Assembly: GCA_009908945.1 (NCBI GenBank)
Contig: JAAAOI010000231.1
Location: 1 to 44,799, forward strand
Direction: 5' to 3'
Length of the DNA stretch: 44,799 nt
From: Bacteroidota bacterium
Lineage (GTDB): Bacteria > Bacteroidota > Rhodothermia > Rhodothermales > Salinibacteraceae
The position numbers were made by a program, and so were the translations under genes. Below, one piece after another: positions 9,238 through 17,123 of the stretch. The notes under the pieces are model-generated. The model saw only the letters and a list, made by a program, of their open reading frames with translations, was not told where the DNA came from and searched no databases. The stretch's first letter is position 1. Each line of letters opens with the position of its first letter.

Positions 9238-9273
9238 ACGGCAGGTGTGGAAACAAGAGGGCGTGAAGCGGGC

Positions 9274-10968
9274 TCACGTCTGGATGACGCCCGGGTTGAA
9301 CGGCGGAAGGTCGGGGTTGTGGTCGGCCATGGCGATGCCCCGGCTGAGCCAGGCGCGGGTGGCGACCGGGTCGATGATCTCATCTACCCAGAGCCGTGCG
9401 GCCGCGTAGTAGGGTTTGGTCTGCTTCTCGTAGCGGTCTTCGATGGTATCCAGCAGCGCCTGCTGTTCCTCGTCGGTCAGTTCGTTGCCCTGCTTCTGTA
9501 GCTTGCGGACCTCGATCTGCAGCAACACCTTGGCGGCCTGCGAGCCGCCCATGACGGCGATCTTGGCCGTCGGCCAGGCCAGGATCAGGCGCGGGTCATA
9601 CGCCCGGCCGCACATGGCGTAATTGCCGGCGCCGTACGAGTTACCAACCACGACCGTGAACTTGGGCACGATGGAATTCGAGACTGCGTTCACCATCTTG
9701 GCGCCGTCTTTGATGATGCCCCCATGCTCGGCGCGCGCGCCCACCATGAAGCCGGTGACATCTTGCAGGAAGACCAGCGGGATGCGTTTCTGGTTGCAGT
9801 TCATGATGAACCGGGCGGCCTTATCGGCCGAGTCGGAGTAGATAACGCCGCCGGCCTGCATTTCGTCGGAGCGGGAGCGCTTGCCGGTCTGGGCGCGCAC
9901 CACGGAGCGCTGATTGGCTACGATGCCCACGCTCCAGCCGTCGATACGCGCATACCCGGTCAGGATGGTCTGGCCGTACCCTTCCTTGTATTCGGTCCAG
10001 GAGTCGGCGTCCACCACGCGCGCCAGCACCTCCCGCATGTCGTAGGGCTGATTGCTCCCCTTGGGAATGATACCGTACAGCTCCTCCGCATCGAACGCTG
10101 GGGCCTGCGGCGCTGCGCGGGCAAACCCGGCACGCTCGCGGGCGCCCAGGTGGGAGACCAGCTCGCGCACCTTGTCGAGGCAGGCCTCGTCGTTCGGCAC
10201 CTTGTAATCCGTGACACCGGAGATGTCCGATTGCGTCTCCGCGCCGCCCAGCGTTTCCTTGTCCACTTTTTCCCCGATAGCGGCCTGCACCAGATACGGC
10301 CCGGCCAGGAAAACCGAGCCGGTGCCCTCTACAATCAGCGCTTCGTCGCTCATGATGGGGAGGTAGGCCCCACCGGCCACACACGAGCCCATGATGGCGG
10401 CAATCTGCGGCACACCCAGGCTGGAGAGCCGGGCGTTGTTGCGAAAGATGCGGCCGAAGTGCTCTTTGTCGGGGAAGATCTCGTCTTGCATGGGCAGGTA
10501 CACACCGGCGGAGTCCACCAGGTAGAGGATCGGCACCCGGTTTTCGAGCGCGATCTCTTGGGCGCGCAGGTTCTTCTTGGCCGTGATCGGAAACCACGCG
10601 CCAGCTTTTACGGTGGCGTCGTTGGCCACGATCAGGCAGAGCCGGTCGCTCACATGCCCCAGCCCCATCACCGTGCCGCCGGCCGGACAGCCGCCCTCCT
10701 CTTCGTACATCTCGTACCCGGCAAACGCCCCCAGCTCCATAAAGTCGTCCGGGGCGTCGAGCAGATGGGCGATGCGCTCGCGGACGGTCAGCTTGCCCCG
10801 CGCGTGCTCCCGCTGGCGCCGGCGCTCCCCACCGCCCTGGTGCACCGCGTCCAGGCGCTCTCGCCAGGTGTGCAGCAGGCGCTCGTACGTCGCGACGCGG
10901 TCGCTGTAGGTGGGCGCGGAGGGGTCAATAGCGGACCCAAGGGTGGCCGTGGAAGCGGTATCAGACAT
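9274..10968 (-). CDS. Acyl-CoA carboxylase beta (carboxyltransferase) subunit, methylcrotonyl-CoA carboxylase-like
   Basis: This 564-residue carboxyltransferase moves CO2 from carboxybiotin to an acyl-CoA. It has the two crotonase-fold halves of the family. The N-terminal half shows RGKLTVRERIAHLLD, KNLRAQEIALENRVPILYL and MGSCVAGGAYLPIMSDEALI. The C-terminal half shows IVANQRSVVR, IPLVFLQDVTGFMVG, VVVGNSYGAGNYAMCGRAYDP and AVMGGSQAAKVLLQI. The segments resemble methylcrotonyl-CoA carboxylase beta (leucine breakdown) more than propionyl-CoA carboxylase, but substrate choice is inferred. The partner biotin-carboxylase/biotin-carrier subunit is not in the window. The start is the ATG at 10968 (MSDTAS); the frame extends to 11046 through a basic leader that looks non-coding. 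It lies directly upstream of hisE-hisG. Confidence 0.92.
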   Translation of the reverse strand: MSDTASTATLGSAIDPSAPTYSDRVATYERLLHTWRERLDAVHQGGGERRRQREHARGKLTVRERIAHLLDAPDDFMELGAFAGYEMYEEEGGCPAGGTVMGLGHVSDRLCLIVANDATVKAGAWFPITAKKNLRAQEIALENRVPILYLVDSAGVYLPMQDEIFPDKEHFGRIFRNNARLSSLGVPQIAAIMGSCVAGGAYLPIMSDEALIVEGTGSVFLAGPYLVQAAIGEKVDKETLGGAETQSDISGVTDYKVPNDEACLDKVRELVSHLGARERAGFARAAPQAPAFDAEELYGIIPKGSNQPYDMREVLARVVDADSWTEYKEGYGQTILTGYARIDGWSVGIVANQRSVVRAQTGKRSRSDEMQAGGVIYSDSADKAARFIMNCNQKRIPLVFLQDVTGFMVGARAEHGGIIKDGAKMVNAVSNSIVPKFTVVVGNSYGAGNYAMCGRAYDPRLILAWPTAKIAVMGGSQAAKVLLQIEVRKLQKQGNELTDEEQQALLDTIEDRYEKQTKPYYAAARLWVDEIIDPVATRAWLSRGIAMADHNPDLPPFNPGVIQT

Positions 10969-11066
10969 GGAGCAACAGGGGGAAATGGCACGGAGTGATG
11001 CCAGGGCGATGCAGCGCAGCATCCGGCGCCACGCCCGGCGTGCCAAATGTAGCGGCTACGCCCGTC

Positions 11067-11103
11067 AAAAAAAAGCCCGATCCGAACGACGGACCGGGAC
11101 TTT
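11067..11103 (-). terminator. Rho-independent terminator downstream of the CsbD-like gene
   Basis: An inverted repeat (GCCCGATCCG, loop AACGA, CGGACCGGGAC, with one wobble and one mismatch) is flanked by an A tract on the left and TTTAA on the right. Read on the minus strand it ends in a run of T. It follows the CsbD-like gene and precedes the carboxylase start, so it separates the two transcription units. Confidence 0.7.
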
Positions 11104-11159
11104 AAGACGCTGCCCCCACAACAGCAGGCGCAGGGTACAGAACGAGGCCATCCTCGTTA

Positions 11160-11351
11160 GATGATAGCACTGATCTTCTGGAAGATTTCGCTCCGGGGCT
11201 CCCCTGTTTTCTCGTGAATCAGGTTGACCATCTTGTTCATGTCGCCCCGAGCTTTTTTCATTTCTTTGTCACCAAACTCGGCATCACTCCAGATTGACTT
11301 GATTTGGGCACGGATGCGATACCAGCTTTGGTCCATTCGCTCTGTCGCCAT
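11160..11351 (-). CDS. Small CsbD-like protein
   Basis: This 63-residue, mostly helical, charged protein has the spacing of the CsbD family: an early Trp (SWYRI), an IKSIWSDAEF segment, then KKARGDMNKMVNLIHEKTGE and a final helix. CsbD proteins are small hydrophilic stress-induced proteins of unknown mechanism. The start is the ATG at 11351, preceded at proper spacing by GAGGG, one of the better ribosome-binding sites in the window. A longer open frame to 11570 would run antisense through the start of the PPOX gene and is rejected. Its GC content (about half) is visibly below that of its neighbours. It is divergent from the PPOX gene across 163 bases and is followed by a clear terminator, so it is monocistronic. 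Family assignment is probable, not certain. Confidence 0.65.
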
Positions 11352-11514
11352 AAAAACCCTCAGCAAAGTTCGTCTTATTTTGGTAAGGGCTGTATAACCA
11401 AATGAAGCGCGCACGGTTTCCATTTGCGTATCGGGGTGGGGTCGGTTCCTCCTTTGTGGAAGACCTTTAGCCCGAACGATTTCCTCATCTACTTGAGCAA
11501 ACCAGTCAACGGCT

Positions 11515-12873
11515 ATGGCGCGTGTTGCAGTGCTGGGCGCAGGCATCGCAGGACTCGTGGGGGCGTACACGCTGGAGCAGGCGGGCGTGGAGGTCCAGGT
11601 GCTGGAGGCCCGGCATCACCCGGGGGGCATGATCCAGACCTCAGAGGCCGGCGGCTACGTGGTGGAGCATGGCCCGAACACGATACGGGCGAGCACGCCC
11701 CTGCTGGAGCGCCTGATCGACGCCCTCGGGCTTACGGCCGAAGTGGTGGAAGCCAGCGACGCTGCCCGCAACCGGTACGTGGTACGGGAGGGCAACCCCG
11801 TGGCGCTCCCTACGTCCCCCCCGGGGCTGCTGACCACCCGAGCGTTCTCCATCCCGGGCAAGCTGCGCCTGCTACTGGAGCCATTTGTAGATCCGGCGCC
11901 GGCCGGTGTGGAGGAAAGCGTCGCCACCTTCGTGCGCCGCCGCCTTGGCGGGGAGGCGCTGGCCTATGGCGCGGATCCGTTTGTGGCGGGCATCTTTTCG
12001 GGTGTGCCCGCCAACCTGTCCGTCCAGCATGCCTTTCCCGCGTTGTATGAGATGGAGCAGACCCACGGCTCGCTGCTCCGTGCACAGTGGGCGCGGCGTG
12101 GACAGGCGCCGGCAGATACACCACGGTACAAGGTCTTCAATTTCCGCAAGGGCCTCCAACAGCTCGTAGACGCGCTTGCAACGGCTGTGGGACCGGTGGC
12201 CACCGACGAGGAGGTCAAACGCATCATTCCAGCCAACGGCCAGTGGACCGTGCACACCGCACAGGGCTGGGAGCAAACGCCGCAGACGTACACGGTAGAT
12301 GGGGTGCTGTCCACCTTACCCCTCCCCCGTCTTTCCGCGCTGGAGGCCTCGCCAGCCTCTGAGGCGCCGGTGCTGGCCCACGTGCCGCATCCGCCGGTGA
12401 CGGTTGTGGCGCTGGGCTACCCGCGCCGCAACGTGGCGCACCCACTGGATGGCTTCGGGATGCTGGTGCCGAAGGTGGAGTCCGACCTGCGCATCCTCGG
12501 CACCATCTTCACCTCCACCATCTTCCCCGATCGCGCCCCCGACGACCACGTGCTGCTCACGACGCTCGTGGGTGGCGCCCGGCGGCCCGCCCTTACCCAC
12601 GAAAGCTTCCACGCCGTGCGCGAGCTGGTGGAGCGTGACCTCCAGCACCTCCTCGGCGTCCGTGGCGCGCCGGTGCTGATGCACTACACCGAATGGACGA
12701 CCGGCATTCCGCAGTACACGGTGGGCTATGGTGCAGTGAAAGACGCCCTTCAGCGATTGGAGGACGCGCACGCTCGGTTTGCGCTGGCTGGCAACTACCG
12801 CGACGGGATTTCCGTGCCGGACGCGATGGCCTCGGGCGAAACGGCTGCGCAGCGCCTGCTGCAGGACCTGTAG
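11515..12873 (+). CDS. hemG: Protoporphyrinogen/coproporphyrinogen III oxidase, HemY-type
   Basis: This 452-residue FAD enzyme of the oxygen-dependent PPOX family carries out the six-electron oxidation of a porphyrinogen to a porphyrin in heme synthesis. The dinucleotide-binding motif GAGIAGLVGAYTL begins at residue 8, and the second FAD segment VLEARHHPGGMIQT follows. VVEHGPNTIR, DPFVAGIFSGVPANLSVQHAFP (family: F-GVYAGD---LS) and the C-terminal FAD segment FALAGNYRDGISVPDAMASG are diagnostic. Whether it acts on protoporphyrinogen IX or coproporphyrinogen III cannot be told by eye; the name hemY is also used for this type. The ATG at 11515 starts immediately before the Rossmann strand. No other heme genes are nearby. 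It converges on the lipoprotein gene. Confidence 0.93.
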   Translation: MARVAVLGAGIAGLVGAYTLEQAGVEVQVLEARHHPGGMIQTSEAGGYVVEHGPNTIRASTPLLERLIDALGLTAEVVEASDAARNRYVVREGNPVALPTSPPGLLTTRAFSIPGKLRLLLEPFVDPAPAGVEESVATFVRRRLGGEALAYGADPFVAGIFSGVPANLSVQHAFPALYEMEQTHGSLLRAQWARRGQAPADTPRYKVFNFRKGLQQLVDALATAVGPVATDEEVKRIIPANGQWTVHTAQGWEQTPQTYTVDGVLSTLPLPRLSALEASPASEAPVLAHVPHPPVTVVALGYPRRNVAHPLDGFGMLVPKVESDLRILGTIFTSTIFPDRAPDDHVLLTTLVGGARRPALTHESFHAVRELVERDLQHLLGVRGAPVLMHYTEWTTGIPQYTVGYGAVKDALQRLEDAHARFALAGNYRDGISVPDAMASGETAAQRLLQDL

Positions 12874-12935
12874 TGCTCGGTTTAGCAACAGCCAAGCAAC
12901 CACGCCAAAATCACTCCCGCCTGCGTTGCCCTCGA

Positions 12936-13607
12936 TCACTCCCCATTGGGGAGCTCTGGAAATCCGCCAAGCACGTCCTCAATCGCTTCCACGATGTCGC
13001 CGGCCCGCGCGTTGAACTGCCCCTGTAGTTGCACGGTGGTTCCGCTCAACTCGCCAGTCGCTGGGTCAATGGGTTCAGCGGTGAAGTCAAAGCTCCCTGC
13101 CGCTGTCTCGCCAAAGGCGTCGAGCGTCACGGTGCCGGATCGGCTGATGGCCGCGGTGCCTTCCGGCGCCCCGGGCGTACCGCCCGTCGCCTGGGCGTAG
13201 AGGCTAAAGAAGCTTTGGAGCTCATCAAATGATGGGGGATTGTCCGGATCGATATCCACAAGCAAGGGGGCGGCATCGCCAATGCTGTAGTTGCCTGGCC
13301 CCGGCGCCCCCAGCGGCGCCGCGCGAACAAGCAGCGCCCCCTCGCCCGCCAGGTCAGCGCCATCGGTATTCGGCAGCAGCGCAATCACAAAGAAGTTGAC
13401 CGGTACGTCCTCAACCCCGACGGCACTGCCGTCCACCAGATCGTACAGGGCTTCCCCGGTGATCTCCTGCCCATCGGGGTTGGTGTAGGCAAATGTGCCG
13501 GCAGACAGCCCCTCATCGTCGCTGTCGATGACGTCGCAGCCAGTGAAGAGCAACGACATCAATCCAACAAGTGCAAGGGATAGCAGGGAGCGGGAAAGCA
13601 ATGCCAT
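12936..13607 (-). CDS. Putative lipoprotein of unknown function
   Basis: The 223-residue product has a signal peptide with a lipobox: a basic/hydrophobic N-terminus, then LLFTGC with the lipidated cysteine at residue 24. A short acidic linker (DVIDSDDEG) follows, as is common in exported proteins of this group. The mature part is rich in Gly, Asp, Ala and Thr and looks beta-rich. It contains alternating segments such as GTVTLDAFGETAAGSFDF and GTTVQLQGQFNA that suggest a beta sandwich. No catalytic motif is seen and I do not recognise a family. It is probably anchored in a membrane facing the periplasm or surface. A six-base hairpin (CTCCCC/GGGGAG) lies in the last codons, without a T tract. 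Confidence 0.75.
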   Translation of the reverse strand: MALLSRSLLSLALVGLMSLLFTGCDVIDSDDEGLSAGTFAYTNPDGQEITGEALYDLVDGSAVGVEDVPVNFFVIALLPNTDGADLAGEGALLVRAAPLGAPGPGNYSIGDAAPLLVDIDPDNPPSFDELQSFFSLYAQATGGTPGAPEGTAAISRSGTVTLDAFGETAAGSFDFTAEPIDPATGELSGTTVQLQGQFNARAGDIVEAIEDVLGGFPELPNGE

Positions 13608-13711
13608 ACGAGAGCTGATGCGTCAGGAAGTAGAAAGGCAGCAAACGTCGCCTCCGGCTGTCAGATTCACCGATGGACGTTACAATGTTAACGGTAGGCG
13701 GGAACTGCGCC

Positions 13712-14440
13712 TTACGCCTGCCCCTCCATCCGGGAGAGGTAGCGGATGAGCTTGCGCTTGGCCACCGGCAGCATGGTGGTATCGAACGGGAAGTCAAGCT
13801 CCGACTCGAACGCGTAGGTCGCCGGGTTGGGCAGGTCGCGCTTCTCGGAGAGGAGTTCGAGCTTCAGGCTTTGTGGCGATGGGGTGACGTCGCGGCGGAA
13901 AACACTCTTCACGTGGACGGTCTTGAGGCTGCGATAGCGCTCGCCCGCGTCTCTGAAGACCGACAGGCTGTACTGGAGCACGTGTAGGCTGCTTGTCTGC
14001 CGGTCGGGAACGAACAGGTAGCCTTCCTCCACATACGACGGTACGATGCCCACCTCTTCCAACTCCAGGTTGTCCTCCACGAACTCGTAGATCGTCCGGC
14101 CCTCTTCGATGGCTTGCTGCAGGTGCGGCAGGGCCCACCGGATGAGATCCTCGACAAAGGCGATCTGGTCATCCGATAGCTCGCCCTGCTCGTACTGCAG
14201 AGCGCCAGCTTCCCAGTCAATGCCGGTCAGCTCCGCCGGGGCCGCATCCCGCAGGTCGTCGATCTGGCCTACGATGCTGCGCAAGGTGTGATACAGTTTT
14301 ACGAGCCCACCCAGGTAGGGATAGATGTGGTTGTTGGCGAAGGCTTGCCGCGCCGTCTGCAGCCCACCCAACACGTGGTATTGCGCCGTCTCGAAGTCCG
14401 AACCTGCCTTCAGAAAGTGTTCTAACGTGAGTGCTTGCAT
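13712..14440 (-). CDS. Unrecognised 242-residue cytoplasmic protein
   Basis: This is a well-formed coding frame with no signal peptide or membrane segment and no family I can name. The first half looks helical (QALTLEHFLKAG, QYHVLGGLQTARQAF, KLYHTLRSIVGQIDDLRD). An acidic middle follows (SDDQIAFVEDLIRWALPHLQQAIEEGRTIYEFVEDNLE, here in part). The second half looks beta-rich (YVEEGYLFVPDRQTSSLHVLQYSLSVF) and ends in a basic LPVAKRKLIRYLSRMEG. I chose the ATG at 14440. The frame stays open to 14647, but that extension would run through the hairpin that follows fadE and its residues do not look conserved. It reads in the same direction as fadE but is separated from it by that hairpin, so it probably has its own promoter. 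Confidence 0.72.
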   Translation of the reverse strand: MQALTLEHFLKAGSDFETAQYHVLGGLQTARQAFANNHIYPYLGGLVKLYHTLRSIVGQIDDLRDAAPAELTGIDWEAGALQYEQGELSDDQIAFVEDLIRWALPHLQQAIEEGRTIYEFVEDNLELEEVGIVPSYVEEGYLFVPDRQTSSLHVLQYSLSVFRDAGERYRSLKTVHVKSVFRRDVTPSPQSLKLELLSEKRDLPNPATYAFESELDFPFDTTMLPVAKRKLIRYLSRMEGQA

Positions 14441-14567
14441 GCCGCCGCCGAGGGGATGTGTGAGAAGAGCACGGTACACAGTACGGTCTGTTGACGATAT
14501 CTTCAAGACAAGAATCCCGCCAAGTGCAGTATTACTATCGACTTGATTCCCTTCAACGTAAATACAT

Positions 14568-14597
14568 ACAGGGGTACCCTCGAAAGGATACCCCTGT
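14568..14597 (-). terminator. Hairpin downstream of fadE, probable terminator
   Basis: A perfect nine-base inverted repeat (ACAGGGGTA ... TACCCCTGT) with a 12-base loop lies 56 bases after the fadE stop codon. Read on the minus strand it is followed by an AT-rich stretch (ATGTATTTACG) rather than a pure T run, so termination is likely but not certain. Confidence 0.55.
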
Positions 14598-14652
14598 GGT
14601 GTGTGGTCTACATAACCCAACCGCTGCGCGGGAGCAGCCGGGGCCATGGACG

Positions 14653-17028
14653 TTAGGCTTCTACTTTGGGCTCACCCGTAGCACCATCGCCTTCGGTTGC
14701 GATCGACGGGGCGCCGTCGCCACCCACGGTGGCTGTTGGCGCGTAGATCTTCTTGTACTCCTCCAGTGTGAAGCTGTCGACCTGGACCGCATCCGCGCGC
14801 GCGGCCTCGGCCTGGCGGATCTTGTCAGCCTCCGTCTCAGAAATCACCCCGGCGGCTGCGGCATCGTCCACCAGCTGCGCGGGCTTTTTCTTCGGCAGGC
14901 GTCCCGCCTTGACGGCGTCTTTGATCTTACGCTCCACCGGTAGCGCCGCGTGGTGTAGCTGGAGGGCGTGCTCCAGCCGGCCAAGAGCGTCGGTGGGGTC
15001 GTCGGAGACGTGGATGCCCGCGGTGTGGCGGTCGCGTTGTGGGCCGGGCACCTGCATGGCCTGCGCCACCTTGTGGCCGAGGCGGTCGCTCGGGCCCGTG
15101 CTGAGCGGGTTGGCGCGCGACCAGAGGGCGAGCGGCCCCCGGAAGAGCGCCCCGGCCAGCGGCACGTCCATGTTGTCGAAGAGGCCATCAAAGCCTTCCT
15201 GCATCTGCTGCAGCGCGTATTCCATGGACCACTGGAAGAACGGCAGGTCGTCCGCGCGCCGGCCTTCCTTCTCAAAGCGTGTCAGCGTAGCGTTGGCCAG
15301 GTACAGCCACGAGAAGATATCGGCAAACCGGCCCGTCAGCTTCTCTTTCCGCTTGAGGTTGCCGCCGAGCGTACCCATGGCGATGTCGGCCAGGATGGCA
15401 AACGAGGCCGAGGCCCAGGAGAGCTTCTTGTAGTAGTCGGCGGCCGGCCCATCCACGGGGGACGAGGCCAGCTTGCCACGCGAGGCGGACAGGTACACGG
15501 AGCGCGCCATGTTCTTCAGGACGTGTGCAATGTGCCCCCAGAACGCACTGTCGAAGGCCTTCAGGTCATCCTCCTCCAGCGCTTCAATCTCCTTCAGCGC
15601 GTAGGGATGGCACCGGATGGCCCCCTGCCCGAACACCATCAGCGTGCGGGTGAGGATGTTGGCGCCCTCCACCGTAATGGAGATCGGGATGCCCTGATGG
15701 GCGTGCGCCATGGTGTTGCGCGGGCCACGGGAGATGGCGTTGCCGGCCAGGATGTCCATGCCGTCCGCAATGATGTCGCGCGCCAGCTCGGTCGTGTTGT
15801 ACTTCATGATGGCCGACACCACCGAGGGCTTGGCGCCGCTGTCGAGGCCGCCATTGGTGTACTTGCGCGCGGCCTCCATCAGGTAGGTGAAGCCCCCGAT
15901 GCGCGCCAGCGGCTCTTCGATGCCCTCGAACTTACCAATGGAGAGCCCAAACTGCCGCCGGATGGCCGCGTGCGCACTCGCGGCGCGGTACACGCCCTTC
16001 GCCGCGCCCACGCTGGAGGCCGGCAGGGAAATGCCACGTCCGGCCGCAAGCGATTCCATCAGCATGCGCCAGCCGTTGCCGGCTCCGTCGGCGCCGCCGA
16101 TGATGGCATCGATCGGGACGATGACGTCGTGGCCCTGCGTCGGGCAGTTGTAGAACGGCACGCCCAGCGGGTCGTGGCGCTCGCCCAGCTCCACGCCTTC
16201 CGTTTCGGTAGGAATGAGGGCGCAGGTGATGCCGAGATCCGTGCCTTTGCCCAGCAGGTTTTCGGGGTCGCGCAGCTTAAAGGCCAGCCCCAGCATCGTA
16301 GAGATCGCGGCCAGCGTGATGTAGCGCTTCTTCCAGTTCAGGCGGACGTACAGCTCCCCATCTTCGCCCTCAAAGACTTCGCCATGGGAAGACATCGCCC
16401 CGGCATCCGAGCCGGCCTGTGGCTCCGTCAGGGCAAACGCCGGGATCTCCTCTCCACGGGCCAGCCGCGGGAGGAAATGGTCCCGCTGCTCCTGCGTGCC
16501 ATAGTGGACGAGCAGTTCCGCCGGGCCCAGCGAATTGGGGACCATCACGGTGATGCCCAGCCCCTGGCTGCGCGCCGCCATTTTGGCCACGACCGCGCTG
16601 TTGGCCGAGGCGCTAAAGCCCAGCCCGCCGTACTCCTCCGGGATGATCATGCCGAAGAACCGCTCCTTTTTCAGGTAGTCCCAGACCTCATCCGGCAGGC
16701 CGCGCTCTTGCCAGATTTCCCAGTCGTCAGCCATCGCGCAGACCTCCTCCACCGGGCCATCCAGAAAAGCCTGCTCTTCGGGCGAGAGGTCGGGGTAGGT
16801 TTCGTTGAGCAGCTGCTCCCAGTCCGGGTCGCCAGAAAAAAGCTCACCGTCGACCCAGACCGTCCCCGCGTCGATCGCCGTTTTTTCGGTGGGGGAGATC
16901 GTCGGCAGAAAGCCTAACTTGTTCATGCCCGTCATGACGCCCTTGGAGAGCACCTGCCGGCGCACCTGCGGGACGCCAAACAGAACGCCGAGTGTACCGG
17001 CACCGAGTAGTGCATTTCGTAATTTCAT
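14653..17028 (-). CDS. fadE: FadE-type acyl-CoA dehydrogenase
   Basis: At 791 residues this is the large form of acyl-CoA dehydrogenase (E. coli FadE is 814), with the extra C-terminal domain of that group. An N-terminal hydrophobic segment (ALLGAGTLGVLFGVP) may tether it to the membrane. The FAD/substrate core shows FFGMIIPEEYGGLGFSAS, FALTEPQAGSDAGAMSS and GAGNGWRMLMESLAAGRGIS. Then comes TVEGANILTRTLMVFGQGAIRCHP, the region that holds the family's catalytic glutamate. The C-terminal ~270 residues match the FadE-specific extension, ending in an Ala/Gly-rich tail. It carries out the first oxidation of beta-oxidation on long acyl-CoAs. I chose the ATG at 17028 (MKLRN) over the upstream codon at 17052. 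A TetR-type palindrome lies about 30-40 bases upstream. Confidence 0.93.
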   Translation of the reverse strand: MKLRNALLGAGTLGVLFGVPQVRRQVLSKGVMTGMNKLGFLPTISPTEKTAIDAGTVWVDGELFSGDPDWEQLLNETYPDLSPEEQAFLDGPVEEVCAMADDWEIWQERGLPDEVWDYLKKERFFGMIIPEEYGGLGFSASANSAVVAKMAARSQGLGITVMVPNSLGPAELLVHYGTQEQRDHFLPRLARGEEIPAFALTEPQAGSDAGAMSSHGEVFEGEDGELYVRLNWKKRYITLAAISTMLGLAFKLRDPENLLGKGTDLGITCALIPTETEGVELGERHDPLGVPFYNCPTQGHDVIVPIDAIIGGADGAGNGWRMLMESLAAGRGISLPASSVGAAKGVYRAASAHAAIRRQFGLSIGKFEGIEEPLARIGGFTYLMEAARKYTNGGLDSGAKPSVVSAIMKYNTTELARDIIADGMDILAGNAISRGPRNTMAHAHQGIPISITVEGANILTRTLMVFGQGAIRCHPYALKEIEALEEDDLKAFDSAFWGHIAHVLKNMARSVYLSASRGKLASSPVDGPAADYYKKLSWASASFAILADIAMGTLGGNLKRKEKLTGRFADIFSWLYLANATLTRFEKEGRRADDLPFFQWSMEYALQQMQEGFDGLFDNMDVPLAGALFRGPLALWSRANPLSTGPSDRLGHKVAQAMQVPGPQRDRHTAGIHVSDDPTDALGRLEHALQLHHAALPVERKIKDAVKAGRLPKKKPAQLVDDAAAAGVISETEADKIRQAEAARADAVQVDSFTLEEYKKIYAPTATVGGDGAPSIATEGDGATGEPKVEA

Positions 17029-17054
17029 GGGTCGATTGGGGGTTGTGAGCAAAA

Positions 17055-17071
17055 GAGTTAACAGTGTTAAT
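17055..17071. promoter_or_regulatory. Palindromic operator upstream of fadE
   Basis: The sequence GAGTTAACAGTGTTAAT contains a perfect 13-base palindrome, TTAACA-G-TGTTAA (17058-17070). It is centred about 36 bases before the fadE ATG. The first 15 bases are identical to the site before fadN, and the core differs by one base from the site before the tetR gene. It is a probable binding site for the local TetR regulator. Confidence 0.75.
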
Positions 17072-17123
17072 TACTGCATAACAACTCGGCGAATGGCGCT
17101 TGCCGAGCTATTGGGTGCACGCA

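Noticed and set aside
11352-11570. Longer form of the CsbD-like protein (start at 11570)
   Set aside because: The added 73 residues would overlap the divergent PPOX start in antisense and show no CsbD character. The ATG at 11351 has a good ribosome-binding site.
12939-12953. CTCCCC-ATT-GGGGAG hairpin between the PPOX and lipoprotein genes
   Set aside because: It lies in the last codons of the lipoprotein gene and has no T tract, so it is weak as a terminator.
13683-13696. Possible fourth fatty-acid operator (GTTACAATGTTAAC) upstream of the lipoprotein gene
   Set aside because: It matches the core in about 11 of 13 positions when read on the minus strand but is not a good palindrome, and the lipoprotein has no link to fatty-acid breakdown. 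One such match in 45 kb is not surprising.
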